Source: Pacificibacter marinus (GTDB lineage Bacteria > Pseudomonadota > Alphaproteobacteria > Rhodobacterales > Rhodobacteraceae). From it: a DNA stretch of 64,000 bases. Below are positions 56,269-64,000 of the stretch, piece after piece. Every line of letters begins with the position of its first letter. The first letter of the stretch is position 1. The DNA is taken from the NCBI RefSeq assembly GCF_900109555.1, contig NZ_FNZV01000007.1, positions 124,001-188,000 of the forward strand. The letters run 5' to 3'. Below the pieces are notes generated by a model. The model was not told where the DNA came from. It saw nothing but the letters and a program-made list of their open reading frames with translations, and made no database searches. A program made the translations under genes and the position numbers.

Positions 56269-56856
56269 TCAAGCGTTGTTTGTTTGCAATATCGTGGCAT
56301 CATCCACCTCAGGTTCGACTTCAATCTGATTATCTGCAGTGCGCGCAGCCACATCCCAAGCAATCACTTGTGCGGCCATACGCCCTCTGCGCCCATCAAT
56401 CACGCGCAAGGCAACGGCCTCGCCCGGCATAAGGTCTGCCAGCCCAGATCGCCTTAACACTTCGACATGCACAAAAATATCTTCACCGCTGCCAAACACA
56501 TTGGCGAACCCGAATCCTTTGCCTTTATCGAACCATTTGACCCGTGCGGGTTCAAGCGGCGTATTCAGATCTGCATCTTCTAAATGTTCAAGATCCTCTA
56601 AAGGTGGTCCGACTGATATTGCCGGAGGTTCTATCGACAAAACTTCGACAGCCTGAATCCCGCGATCTGTTTCTTGAATTGTTAAGCTAATGCCTGCTGC
56701 ATCGGCCACAGTACTTTGACCAAAGACCCGCAGGACATTGGCGTGCAAAAGAATATCAGGCCCCCCCTCATCAGAAACGACGAATCCAAACCCTCGCGCC
56801 GGATCGAACCATTTTATCTGTCCGGTCACAGTTCTTACTAAATTTTTTTCGTCCAT
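56269..56856 (-). CDS. Double cold-shock-domain protein
   Basis: A 195-residue protein with two cold-shock domains: GQIKWFDPARGFGFVVSDEG near residue 10-30 and RVKWFDKGKGFGFANVFGSG at about 105-125, each with RNP-1-like FGFV/FGFA; the linker is acidic. It binds single-stranded RNA or DNA. ATG 56856 is chosen over 56865 (three codons upstream), although both are close. This layout is typical of Rhodobacterales. Confidence 0.88.
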   Translation of the reverse strand: MDEKNLVRTVTGQIKWFDPARGFGFVVSDEGGPDILLHANVLRVFGQSTVADAAGISLTIQETDRGIQAVEVLSIEPPAISVGPPLEDLEHLEDADLNTPLEPARVKWFDKGKGFGFANVFGSGEDIFVHVEVLRRSGLADLMPGEAVALRVIDGRRGRMAAQVIAWDVAARTADNQIEVEPEVDDATILQTNNA

Positions 56857-57010
56857 ATTTCCCATCTCTTTTGAGGGCGCAAAATACGCACATCAATCAA
56901 TTGGGGCACGAGCCCCTCATCCCGAGGAGCAAAGTGCGTCAAACTTCGCTCAGGATCAAGGGATGCACACATGTCTTTTCAAGAATATTAAAAGTTTACC
57001 CTACGTAAAG

Positions 57011-57619
57011 CTAGGGATTTAAGCGTACAACCGTCCAAATGTCCAACTCAGTCGATCGCGTCCACCTGAATCGATCATGCAAACGGAACTCTCCAGCGGC
57101 CCAGAATTCAATTTCGGTTGGCACAATTCGATATCCGCCCCAAAAAGGCGGGCGCTTAGGGCTTGTGCCATGTTTGACGCCTTCTTTTGCGACACTTTCC
57201 ATCAAGGCCATTTTGGATGTCAGCGGCTGAGATTGCTTGGACGCCCAAGCCCCAATGCGACTGCCCAAAGCACGCGAAGCATAATACGCATCCGATGCCT
57301 CAGCTGTTTCACGCACGACCTTGCCACGCACTCGCACCTGCCGTTGTAAACTTTTCCAATGCATCACAAAGGCTGCTTTGCCTGCAGATTCAATTTCTAC
57401 AGCTTTGGCGCTTTCATAATTGGTGAAAAACACAAAGGCATCGTCTTCGATTGCTTTAAGCAACACCATGCGCGCATTGGGCATGCCATCAGGATCAACA
57501 GTCGACAAAGCGATGGCATTTGGGTCGTTCACCTCTGAGGCCTCAGCCTCGGTCAACCAATTGCGCGCGATTTCAAAGGGATTATCGCCTTTGAAAATAC
57601 CACTACGTTTGACACTCAT
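57011..57619 (-). CDS. pdxH: Pyridoxamine 5'-phosphate oxidase
   Basis: A 202-residue FMN enzyme that makes pyridoxal 5'-phosphate. The start at 57619 (MSVKRSGIF) is set by AAGGAG upstream. Conserved are [35 protein letters not shown] and the C-terminal [11 protein letters not shown]. It is divergent from fabI. Confidence 0.93.
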   Translation of the reverse strand: MSVKRSGIFKGDNPFEIARNWLTEAEASEVNDPNAIALSTVDPDGMPNARMVLLKAIEDDAFVFFTNYESAKAVEIESAGKAAFVMHWKSLQRQVRVRGKVVRETAEASDAYYASRALGSRIGAWASKQSQPLTSKMALMESVAKEGVKHGTSPKRPPFWGGYRIVPTEIEFWAAGEFRLHDRFRWTRSTELDIWTVVRLNP

Positions 57620-57845
57620 GCGCTGCACTCCTTTATGTTGTGTGTTTGGAATACCGCGTGGGTTTACATCCAACAAGGGCCAGTCGCACGGGCGTACAAC
57701 ACGGCGGATCGTCCCATTATATATATGGCCGTATATAAAGACGCGTATAAAGATGAACCCGCGGGCAAGCACCCGAGACTTGATAGACCTTCGCAAACCG
57801 CATAAAGCCTATACACAACGTAGTTTATCGGTGGGAGAACCGACC

Positions 57846-58649
57846 ATGACAAAACTTATGGACGGCAAGCGCGGCCTTATTATGGGCCTTGCCAATGACA
57901 AATCAATCGCTTGGGGCATTGCCAAAGCTCTGGCGGAACATGGCGCTGAGCTTTGTTTTTCCTACCAAGGGGAGCAGCTGAAAAAGCGTGTGGACCCGTT
58001 GGCTGAAAAACTAGGCTCTGACTTTGTGGTGCCTTGCGATGTGTCTGATGGTGCCTCTGTAGATGCACTTTTTTCACAAATAGAAGAGCGTTGGGGCAAG
58101 ATCGACTTTATCGTGCATGCCATCGGGTTCTCTGACAAAGGCGAATTGCGTGGGCGGTATGTCGACACCACGCGCGACAACTTTAACATGACCATGGACA
58201 TTTCCGTCTACTCGTTCACCGCTGTGGCGCAACGCGCTGCCAAGTTGATGACAGAGGGCGGGTCTATGTTGACCATGACATACTATGGTGCCGAGCGCGT
58301 TATGCCGCATTATAATGTCATGGGTGTTGCAAAAGCCGCTTTGGAAGCGTCCGTGCGTTATTTGGCTGAAGATTTGGGCAAAGACGGCATTCGCGTCAAC
58401 TCGATTTCTGCAGGTCCAATCAAAACGCTCGCGGCCTCTGGCATTGGCGATTTCCGCTACATTATGAAATGGAACGAATACAACTCACCACTGCGTCGCA
58501 ATGTGACCATTGATGACGTGGGCGGCTCTGCTTTGTATCTTTTGTCTGATCTCAGCGCAGGCGTTACAGGCGAAACACACCACGTTGATGCAGGCTACCA
58601 CGTTGTTGGCATGAAAGCCGTCGACGCGCCGGACATCACCAAAGGCTAA
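57846..58649 (+). CDS. fabI: Enoyl-[acyl-carrier-protein] reductase (NADH)
   Basis: A 267-residue short-chain dehydrogenase of type II fatty-acid synthesis. It has the NADH motif GLANDKSIAWGIAKAL and the catalytic Tyr156 and Lys163 in YNVMGVAKAALE, at the same residue numbers as E. coli FabI. The start is ATG 57846 with GGGAGA upstream; a longer frame to 57420 overlaps pdxH in antisense and is not used. Confidence 0.95.
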   Translation: MTKLMDGKRGLIMGLANDKSIAWGIAKALAEHGAELCFSYQGEQLKKRVDPLAEKLGSDFVVPCDVSDGASVDALFSQIEERWGKIDFIVHAIGFSDKGELRGRYVDTTRDNFNMTMDISVYSFTAVAQRAAKLMTEGGSMLTMTYYGAERVMPHYNVMGVAKAALEASVRYLAEDLGKDGIRVNSISAGPIKTLAASGIGDFRYIMKWNEYNSPLRRNVTIDDVGGSALYLLSDLSAGVTGETHHVDAGYHVVGMKAVDAPDITKG

Positions 58650-58693
58650 TCTTTGCGGCATCATCCGAACGCGATCTGTTTATAACAGTGATA

Positions 58694-58717
58694 AACGGGG
58701 GCTGCGGCCTCCGTTTT
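58694..58717 (+). terminator. Terminator after fabI
   Basis: AACGGGGGC pairs with GCCTCCGTT (one wobble) around TGCG, then TT. Confidence 0.6.
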
Positions 58718-58784
58718 GCGCTAGATCGACTAGATATTCTCGACCTCAGCACAGGCACAGTGCTTAAAACATAAAGGGCACCCC

Positions 58785-59399
58785 ATGTCTGCGACTGTCT
58801 TTTTATCCATTCTTGCACTGCATTTCGTGGCCGCGATGTCGCCTGGCCCTTCATTTGTCGTGTCGGTACGCACTGCCGCATCAGAGGGATTTCGCCCCGC
58901 TGCGGGTCTTGCTGTGGCCTTTGGGCTTGGGGCGTTGATCTGGGCGATGGCCGCACTGTTTGGCCTTGCGATTGTGTTTGAAGTGATGCCCAAAGCCTAT
59001 CTTGGGTTCAAAATTGCAGGCGGGCTGTTTTTGATCTGGATCGGATATAAAACCATCCGCCATGCCCCCGACCCTATGCCCCAAGCAAGCGCGCTTGATA
59101 CACCGCGTTCCATGATCAGCGCCCTGCGCCTTGGATTGATGACGCAGTTGGCCAACCCAAAGCCCGCCATTTTCTTTGGCGCCGTGTTTGCAGGGCTTAT
59201 TCCACCAGATACCCCCATGACCCTACGTGCGCTTTTGCTATTTTTCGTCTTTTTTAACGAATCTATGTGGTATTTGTTTGTAGCTGCAGTTTTTTCACGC
59301 AAAAAGGCGCGTGACATGTATACCCGCGCCAAACTCTGGACCGATCGCGCCCTTGGTGGCATGATTGTCCTTTTTGGATTGAAGATTGCCGCAGGTTAG
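58785..59399 (+). CDS. LysE-family amino-acid exporter
   Basis: A 204-residue membrane protein with about six hydrophobic segments. It has the LysE opening LHFVAAMSPGPSFVVSVRTA and LGLMTQLANPKPAIFFGAVF. Ribosome site AAAGGGCA precedes the ATG. It exports an amino acid or homoserine lactone-type compound; substrate unknown. Followed 25 bases later by gpt. Confidence 0.9.
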   Translation: MSATVFLSILALHFVAAMSPGPSFVVSVRTAASEGFRPAAGLAVAFGLGALIWAMAALFGLAIVFEVMPKAYLGFKIAGGLFLIWIGYKTIRHAPDPMPQASALDTPRSMISALRLGLMTQLANPKPAIFFGAVFAGLIPPDTPMTLRALLLFFVFFNESMWYLFVAAVFSRKKARDMYTRAKLWTDRALGGMIVLFGLKIAAG

Positions 59400-59423
59400 C
59401 GGCATCAAACGAAAGATTGACAT

Positions 59424-59927
59424 ATGACAGACCGCCTGCCCCATGAAAAAGGATTTCACATCTCTTGGGATCAAATTCACCGCGATAGCCGCGCTTTGGC
59501 ATGGCGTCTGGACGGGAAAGGCCCTGACGGCGGGGCATGGCGCGCCGTTGTGGCGATCACGCGCGGCGGCATGGCCCCTGCGATGATCATCGCCCGCGAA
59601 TTGGACATTCGCACTGTGGATACGATTTCGGTCAAATCCTATGATCACCAAGATCAAACCACTGCTTCGATTTTGAAATCTCCCGACGCCGAGATGATGG
59701 GTGATGGCACCGGAATTTTGGTGATCGATGATCTGGTCGACAGTGGAAAAACGCTTGAATTGGTACGTGATCTCTATCCAAACGCGCATTTCGCAACGGT
59801 TTACGCCAAACCCCAAGGACGCCCACAAGTGGACACCTTTATCACCGAAGTGTCACAAGACACGTGGATCTTTTTCCCATGGGACATGGCGTTGCAATAT
59901 GTGCAGCCATACCGCGGCAAAGATTGA
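59424..59927 (+). CDS. gpt: Xanthine-guanine phosphoribosyltransferase
   Basis: A 167-residue type I phosphoribosyltransferase for purine salvage. The PRPP site is [32 protein letters not shown] and the C-terminal [15 protein letters not shown] fit Gpt. It is probably co-transcribed with the LysE gene. Confidence 0.92.
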   Translation: MTDRLPHEKGFHISWDQIHRDSRALAWRLDGKGPDGGAWRAVVAITRGGMAPAMIIARELDIRTVDTISVKSYDHQDQTTASILKSPDAEMMGDGTGILVIDDLVDSGKTLELVRDLYPNAHFATVYAKPQGRPQVDTFITEVSQDTWIFFPWDMALQYVQPYRGKD

Positions 59928-59982
59928 TTGCACATAGACCTAGTCGAAAGACCGCCTTTTATTGCGCACCTCATTCGATCTT

Positions 59983-60008
59983 AAAACGCTCCACTGGGGC
60001 GTTTTTTT
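59983..60008 (+). terminator. Terminator after gpt
   Basis: AAAACGCTCC pairs imperfectly with GGGGCGTTTT around ACT, then TTTAT. Confidence 0.65.
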
Positions 60009-60050
60009 ATGACCTACAGCCATTCAGATACGCCGCGCCAACACGTCCAG

Positions 60051-60329
60051 TTAGGCAGCGTTCAAACCTTCGGTACCGGATGTAAATGTTTCTTTGACCC
60101 GTTGCAGCGCAACAAGCGCGGTCTGACTGCTGGAAATCGGATCAAACGAACTGGCGACATGTTCCACGGCCGAGCACGCCGTTCGGATCATAAAAGCACT
60201 CTGCTTTAACACCAAATCGTAAGAAGCATCTCGCACCTCTTCCAATATACATTCCATCGCCTCGACATCACGCATCTGCGCAAGACCCAAGGCATGTTCC
60301 AATTTCAAGACCAGCTGAACGACCAGCAT
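60051..60329 (-). CDS. Small helical protein of unknown function (92 aa)
   Basis: ATG at 60329 has GAGGTG five to ten bases upstream and is preferred over ATG codons further up. The sequence MLVVQLVLKLEHALGLAQ is followed by helical segments (MECILEEVRDASYDLVLKQS; FMIRTACSAVEHVASSFD). No signal peptide or family recognised. The 305 bases between it and the aminotransferase hold no other gene. Confidence 0.5.
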   Translation of the reverse strand: MLVVQLVLKLEHALGLAQMRDVEAMECILEEVRDASYDLVLKQSAFMIRTACSAVEHVASSFDPISSSQTALVALQRVKETFTSGTEGLNAA

Positions 60330-60634
60330 TTTGCACCTCATACAAACCATATTATTCATTGTTTGAAGGCGATACACATAATCTGCCTCCACATTTAAAG
60401 TCTGTCGTATGAGGATATACAGGGAGTAAAAAAAACCACATCTCACGCAAACGGGATGACGCAAAATGTCAGGTGAGCAAAAATGCGACACAACTTTAAG
60501 TTGTCGCCACGAAAAGCAGCACAGCGCAAACGATATCTGTGCCTTTTTCATTTTTGCCCCTCATAGATTGAACTGAACAACCGCTGCCCCTAAATGAAAA
60601 GTAACCCACAAACGCGCCGCTCAAGGAACCTTCA

Positions 60635-61831
60635 ATGTCAACAGAATCCCCCATCCCTTTGTCCCCCACCATAAAAACCACGCAGTCTCCCCCTATTATG
60701 GATGCAACATCGTGGCTTGAAGGGATCGAGTTTCCGGCGGACAGACCGTTGATCAACGTCTCACAAGCCGCCCCAGCCCTTGCACCCCCGCTAGAACTGC
60801 GCCGCGAAATGGCCCGCATTGCCATTGAGGATGACAGCGCGCATCTCTACGGACCAGTGTTGGGCTTGCCAGAGTTGCGCAGTGAAATCGCAGCACAGTG
60901 GCGATCATCCTATCATGGTGATATTTTTCCCAGTGATGTCGCGATCACTTCGGGGTGCAATCAAGCGTTCACATCCGTGATGGCGACTCTATGCGCATCT
61001 GGCGACGAGATCATTTTGCCAACCCCATGGTATTTCAACCATAAAATGTGGGCGGATATGAATGATGTAAAGGCAGTGCCTTTGGCCACGGGATCAGATT
61101 TGCTACCAAATTTGGAATCTGCAGCGCGTCTGATCACCCCGCGCACCCGCGCTATCGTTTTGGTGTCGCCCAACAATCCGGGCGGCGTGGAATACCCTGC
61201 CGAACTTGTCACGCAGTTTTACGCTCTTGCCAAAGCGCGAGGTATTGCTTTGGTCATTGATGAAACCTATCGCGATTTCGATGCCCGCTCTGGCGTGCCG
61301 CATTATTTGTTTCAACAAACTGCTTGGCGCGACACCGTGATCCAGCTGTATTCATTTTCCAAAACCTACCGGATGACTGGACATCGCGTTGGGGCGATCG
61401 TTGCCTCGCCTGCGCGCCTGAAACATGTTGAAAAGTATCTGGACACCGTCACCATTTGCCCCAATCAACTGGCCCAAAAAGCCGCTCTTTGGGGGATGCA
61501 AAACCTAACAGAATGGGTAGCAGGGGAACGCGATGAAATTTTGAAGCGCCGCGCCGCAATCACCCAAGGATTCGCCAAACTGGCAGACAAAGGCTGGCGG
61601 TTGTTGGGCTGTGGAGCCTATTTTGCCTATGTTGAGCACCCTTTCGAGATGCCATCATCGCAACTGGCCCCTTGGTTGGTCAAAAATGCATCCATTCTCT
61701 TGTTACCTGGCACTATGTTTATGCCCAAAGGCCAAAAGGCTGGCGAAAAACAACTGCGCATTGCCTTTGCCAACGCCGATCCGACGCAAATCTCTCAGCT
61801 TTTTGATCGTCTGGCCCATATTGAGCCTTAA
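60635..61831 (+). CDS. PLP-dependent class I/II aminotransferase
   Basis: A 398-residue enzyme. The PLP-binding Lys lies in YSFSKTYRMTGHRVGAI; SPNNPGGVEYP, VIDETYRDF and the C-terminal RIAFAN are family motifs. The substrate cannot be told; aromatic or neutral amino acids are common for this group. Ribosome site AAGGAA precedes the ATG. Followed 74 bases later by a PpiD-like gene. Confidence 0.88.
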   Translation: MSTESPIPLSPTIKTTQSPPIMDATSWLEGIEFPADRPLINVSQAAPALAPPLELRREMARIAIEDDSAHLYGPVLGLPELRSEIAAQWRSSYHGDIFPSDVAITSGCNQAFTSVMATLCASGDEIILPTPWYFNHKMWADMNDVKAVPLATGSDLLPNLESAARLITPRTRAIVLVSPNNPGGVEYPAELVTQFYALAKARGIALVIDETYRDFDARSGVPHYLFQQTAWRDTVIQLYSFSKTYRMTGHRVGAIVASPARLKHVEKYLDTVTICPNQLAQKAALWGMQNLTEWVAGERDEILKRRAAITQGFAKLADKGWRLLGCGAYFAYVEHPFEMPSSQLAPWLVKNASILLLPGTMFMPKGQKAGEKQLRIAFANADPTQISQLFDRLAHIEP

Positions 61832-61905
61832 TCAGGTGTGAACTGCCTTGCGAGCCGCCGCCGAACCCCCTAGGTATTTCGCAGTTTGATGGGAGATGGC
61901 TTAAT

Positions 61906-63753
61906 ATGGCACGCAACAGTTCTGGCAAAAAAATCGTGGTCTGGGGTATTCTCGGTCTTTTGATCGTAGGTCTCGGCGGATTTGGGACAGCCAATTTTGG
62001 TGGGACTGTAAGTAATGTCGGGTCGGTTGGTGATCGCGAGATCGACGTCAACACCTACGCCAACGCTTTGACCAACGAAGTGACGCGGTTTGAACAGCAA
62101 ATCGGTCAACAAATGTCGATCGAACAAGCCTCGCAAATTGGCATCCCTGCCCGCGTCTTGGGACAATTGTTCAGCCAAGCTGCACTGGACGGCGAAACAG
62201 CGCGTCTGGGCCTGTCGGTTGGTGACACTGCGGTGCGTGAACAGCTTTTGTCCATCCAAGGGTTTCAAGGCTTGGACGGAAAGTTTGATCCTGACGCCTA
62301 TAAAGCCGCGCTCAACCGTGTTGGCGAAAATCCGACCAAGTTTGAACAAAGCCTACGCGAAGACTTGTCACGGGCCTTGCTTCAGGGCGCTTTAACCACG
62401 GGCATCACCATGCCAGCGGTTTACGGTGATGTGGTTGTGGAATGGATCGGCGAACGTCGTACGATTTCGGTCGCGATCATGGGCCAAGACGCATTGCTGA
62501 CAGGCATTCCTGTACCCACAGAGGCCGATATCAAAGCGCAATATGATGCCGCGCCAGACACCTACACAACGCCAGAAACCCGCGATGTCACCTATGTTTG
62601 GGTCACACCGGAAATGATCGCGGATGAGGTGGATTTGGACGAGGCCAGCCTGCGCCAACTTTATGACGACAATATTTCACAATTCGTCCAATCCGAGCGC
62701 CGCCTTGTCGAGCGCCTCGTATTTGGAACAACCGAAGAAGCCGACGCAGCCGCTGCGCGCTTGGCCTCTGGCGAAACCACATTCGAAGATGAAATCACGG
62801 CACGTGGCCTTGATATCGTTGATGCCGATATGGGCGATGTATCCCGCGCTGATCTGGGCGCTGCGGGCGATGCTATTTTCGCGCTAGACGCGTCCGGTGT
62901 GTCTGAGCCGATCAACACCGATTTGGGCCCTGCCCTGTTTCGCGTCAACGGCATTTTGGAAGCATCTGAGATTTCTTTTGAAGATGCCCGCGCTGACCTT
63001 TCTATCGAAATGGCCGCCGATGCCGCACGCCGCGAAATTGGGGATATGATTGAGAACCTTGATGATCTTTTGGCCTCAGGCGCGACACTCGAAGAAGTCG
63101 CATCAGAAACGCGGTTGGAACTTGAAACTTTGAATTGGACGCCCGCCTCAGAAGACGGAATTGCGTCTTATTCTGACTTCATTGATGCAATCAAAGCTGC
63201 GCAACTGGATGACTTCCCTGAAATCATTCAACTGTCAGATGGCGCTATTTTTGCAATGCGTCTAGATTCGATCACACCCGCAACGCTCCGCCCGCTGGAC
63301 GATGTGCGTAATCAAGTTGTGGCCGATTGGGAAATTGCAGAGACGACACGTCAGATGCTTGTCCGTGCGCAAGATTTGGAAAGCCAAGTGGCTTCGGGCA
63401 CCGCGCTTGCAGATTTGGGTTTGCCGGTAGAAACCTTTGATGCGATCACACGTCAGGATTACATTTCCACCATGCCAGACGGCTTTATCGACACCGTGTT
63501 TGCACCGGGTTTGGCCAAAGGCGCAACAACGCTGATTGAGGGCCAAGGCCGCGTGGTTATCGCGCGCATCGACGACGTGCTGCCCCCTGAGGACACCGCA
63601 GACAACACAGCCATCGCCGACAGCTACATCGCCTCTGCAGCGCAAAGTGCAGCCCAAGATGTGGTTGCTGCCTTTTCCAGCGCTCTGCGCACCCGCGAAG
63701 GCATTTCAATCAACCAAACGGCAGTGGACGCAGTCCATGCTCAACTGCCGTAA
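61906..63753 (+). CDS. PpiD/SurA-type peptidyl-prolyl isomerase/chaperone
   Basis: A 615-residue inner-membrane-anchored periplasmic protein. One hydrophobic segment lies at about residues 10-28; the SurA-N-like helical region (VNTYANALTNEVTRFEQQIG; QLFSQAALDGETARLGLSVG) follows, then a parvulin-like domain with weak PPIase motifs (residues about 240-370). The size and layout match PpiD. In this group it is commonly next to trpE, as here. It helps fold outer-membrane proteins. Confidence 0.9.
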   Translation: MARNSSGKKIVVWGILGLLIVGLGGFGTANFGGTVSNVGSVGDREIDVNTYANALTNEVTRFEQQIGQQMSIEQASQIGIPARVLGQLFSQAALDGETARLGLSVGDTAVREQLLSIQGFQGLDGKFDPDAYKAALNRVGENPTKFEQSLREDLSRALLQGALTTGITMPAVYGDVVVEWIGERRTISVAIMGQDALLTGIPVPTEADIKAQYDAAPDTYTTPETRDVTYVWVTPEMIADEVDLDEASLRQLYDDNISQFVQSERRLVERLVFGTTEEADAAAARLASGETTFEDEITARGLDIVDADMGDVSRADLGAAGDAIFALDASGVSEPINTDLGPALFRVNGILEASEISFEDARADLSIEMAADAARREIGDMIENLDDLLASGATLEEVASETRLELETLNWTPASEDGIASYSDFIDAIKAAQLDDFPEIIQLSDGAIFAMRLDSITPATLRPLDDVRNQVVADWEIAETTRQMLVRAQDLESQVASGTALADLGLPVETFDAITRQDYISTMPDGFIDTVFAPGLAKGATTLIEGQGRVVIARIDDVLPPEDTADNTAIADSYIASAAQSAAQDVVAAFSSALRTREGISINQTAVDAVHAQLP

Positions 63754-63783
63754 AGCACGCGCATAACGTAAAAGGCCCTTCAA

Positions 63784-64000
63784 ATGGCAAAAATTATTCC
63801 TTCGTTTGAGGCCTTTGACGCCGCCTATTCCGCAGGTGAAAACCAAGTGGTTTATGCCAAAGTGGCGGCTGATTTGGACACGCCTGTCTCGATCATGCTC
63901 AAACTTGCGGGCGCGCGCACCGACAGTTTTATTCTAGAATCTGTCACAGGCGGCGAAGTGCGGGGGCGTCATTCCATCATCGGCATGAAACCCGATCTGG
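63784..64000 (+). CDS. trpE: Anthranilate synthase component I, 5' end only
   Basis: The window ends 72 codons into this gene. The visible N-terminus MAKIIPSFEAFDAAYSAGEN, SIMLKLAGARTDSFILESV and RGRHSIIGMKPDL is that of TrpE, which makes anthranilate from chorismate. It begins 31 bases after the PpiD gene, so co-transcription is likely. Confidence 0.93.
   Translation, partial: MAKIIPSFEAFDAAYSAGENQVVYAKVAADLDTPVSIMLKLAGARTDSFILESVTGGEVRGRHSIIGMKPDL

Noticed and set aside
57420-57845. N-terminal extension of fabI by 142 codons
   Set aside because: It is antisense to pdxH and unlike FabI; ATG 57846 has a proper ribosome site and fits family numbering.

Overview
The window looks like chromosomal DNA of a marine alphaproteobacterium of the Roseobacter group (Rhodobacterales). 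The reasons are gene content and order: the run SPOR lipoprotein / D,D-carboxypeptidase / tmk / holB / TatD / MBL / AEC, ppiD next to trpE, several TRAP and LysE-type transporters, a B12-dependent NrdJ, the double cold-shock-domain protein, a DUF2852 protein and Bpt. All calls come from reading the sequence; no database search was possible.

1-10.2 kb: the minus strand carries the 5' part of a giant repetitive filamentous adhesin that runs off the left edge (about 3,011 codons visible). Its ATG overlaps the stop of a small exported protein gene (TAATG). 10.2-18 kb: gabD, a decayed IS110-family transposase, then a stress/osmotic group (UspA-like protein plus BCCT transporter, a second UspA protein with an extra N-terminal region, a 59-aa protein, and an alanine-dehydrogenase/PNT-family enzyme resembling carboxyethylornithine synthase).

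18-19.7 kb: a small accessory segment lies against the 3' end of tRNA-Ser(UGA). It holds a divergent pair of unknown genes, one with a HEPN-like R-X5-H motif, one Cys-rich. 20-26.7 kb: a tightly packed housekeeping run from cell-wall to replication to metal-dependent hydrolases. 27-29.5 kb: a compact metal/metalloid module (permease, CxxC thioredoxin-like protein, OsmC, CDF). 29.9-33.7 kb: an rsmJ-like gene and a cluster of unrecognised genes including a LamG-like protein, ending in a 29-bp tandem repeat and a pair of matching dyads before a DUF2852 gene.

34-43 kb: RDD protein, bpt, a three-gene TRAP transporter (TakP-like binding protein) and a divergent Cache-domain histidine kinase/LuxR response regulator pair. 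43.5-50 kb: PhoX, a YbjN-like secreted protein, and ilvBN preceded by a complete attenuator (promoter, 15-aa leader peptide rich in Ile/Val/Leu, terminator). 50-64 kb: nrdJ with a long non-coding upstream region holding a NrdR-box-like dyad, tRNA-Pro(UGG), DUF192, double cold-shock protein, pdxH/fabI divergent pair, LysE, gpt, an aminotransferase, a PpiD-like chaperone, and the start of trpE at the right edge.

The most interesting candidates are the adhesin super-repeat with its overlapping upstream partner, the tRNA-Ser accessory pair, the unknown cluster at 30.8-33.4 kb with the dyads beside it, the ilv leader, and the nrdJ upstream dyads.
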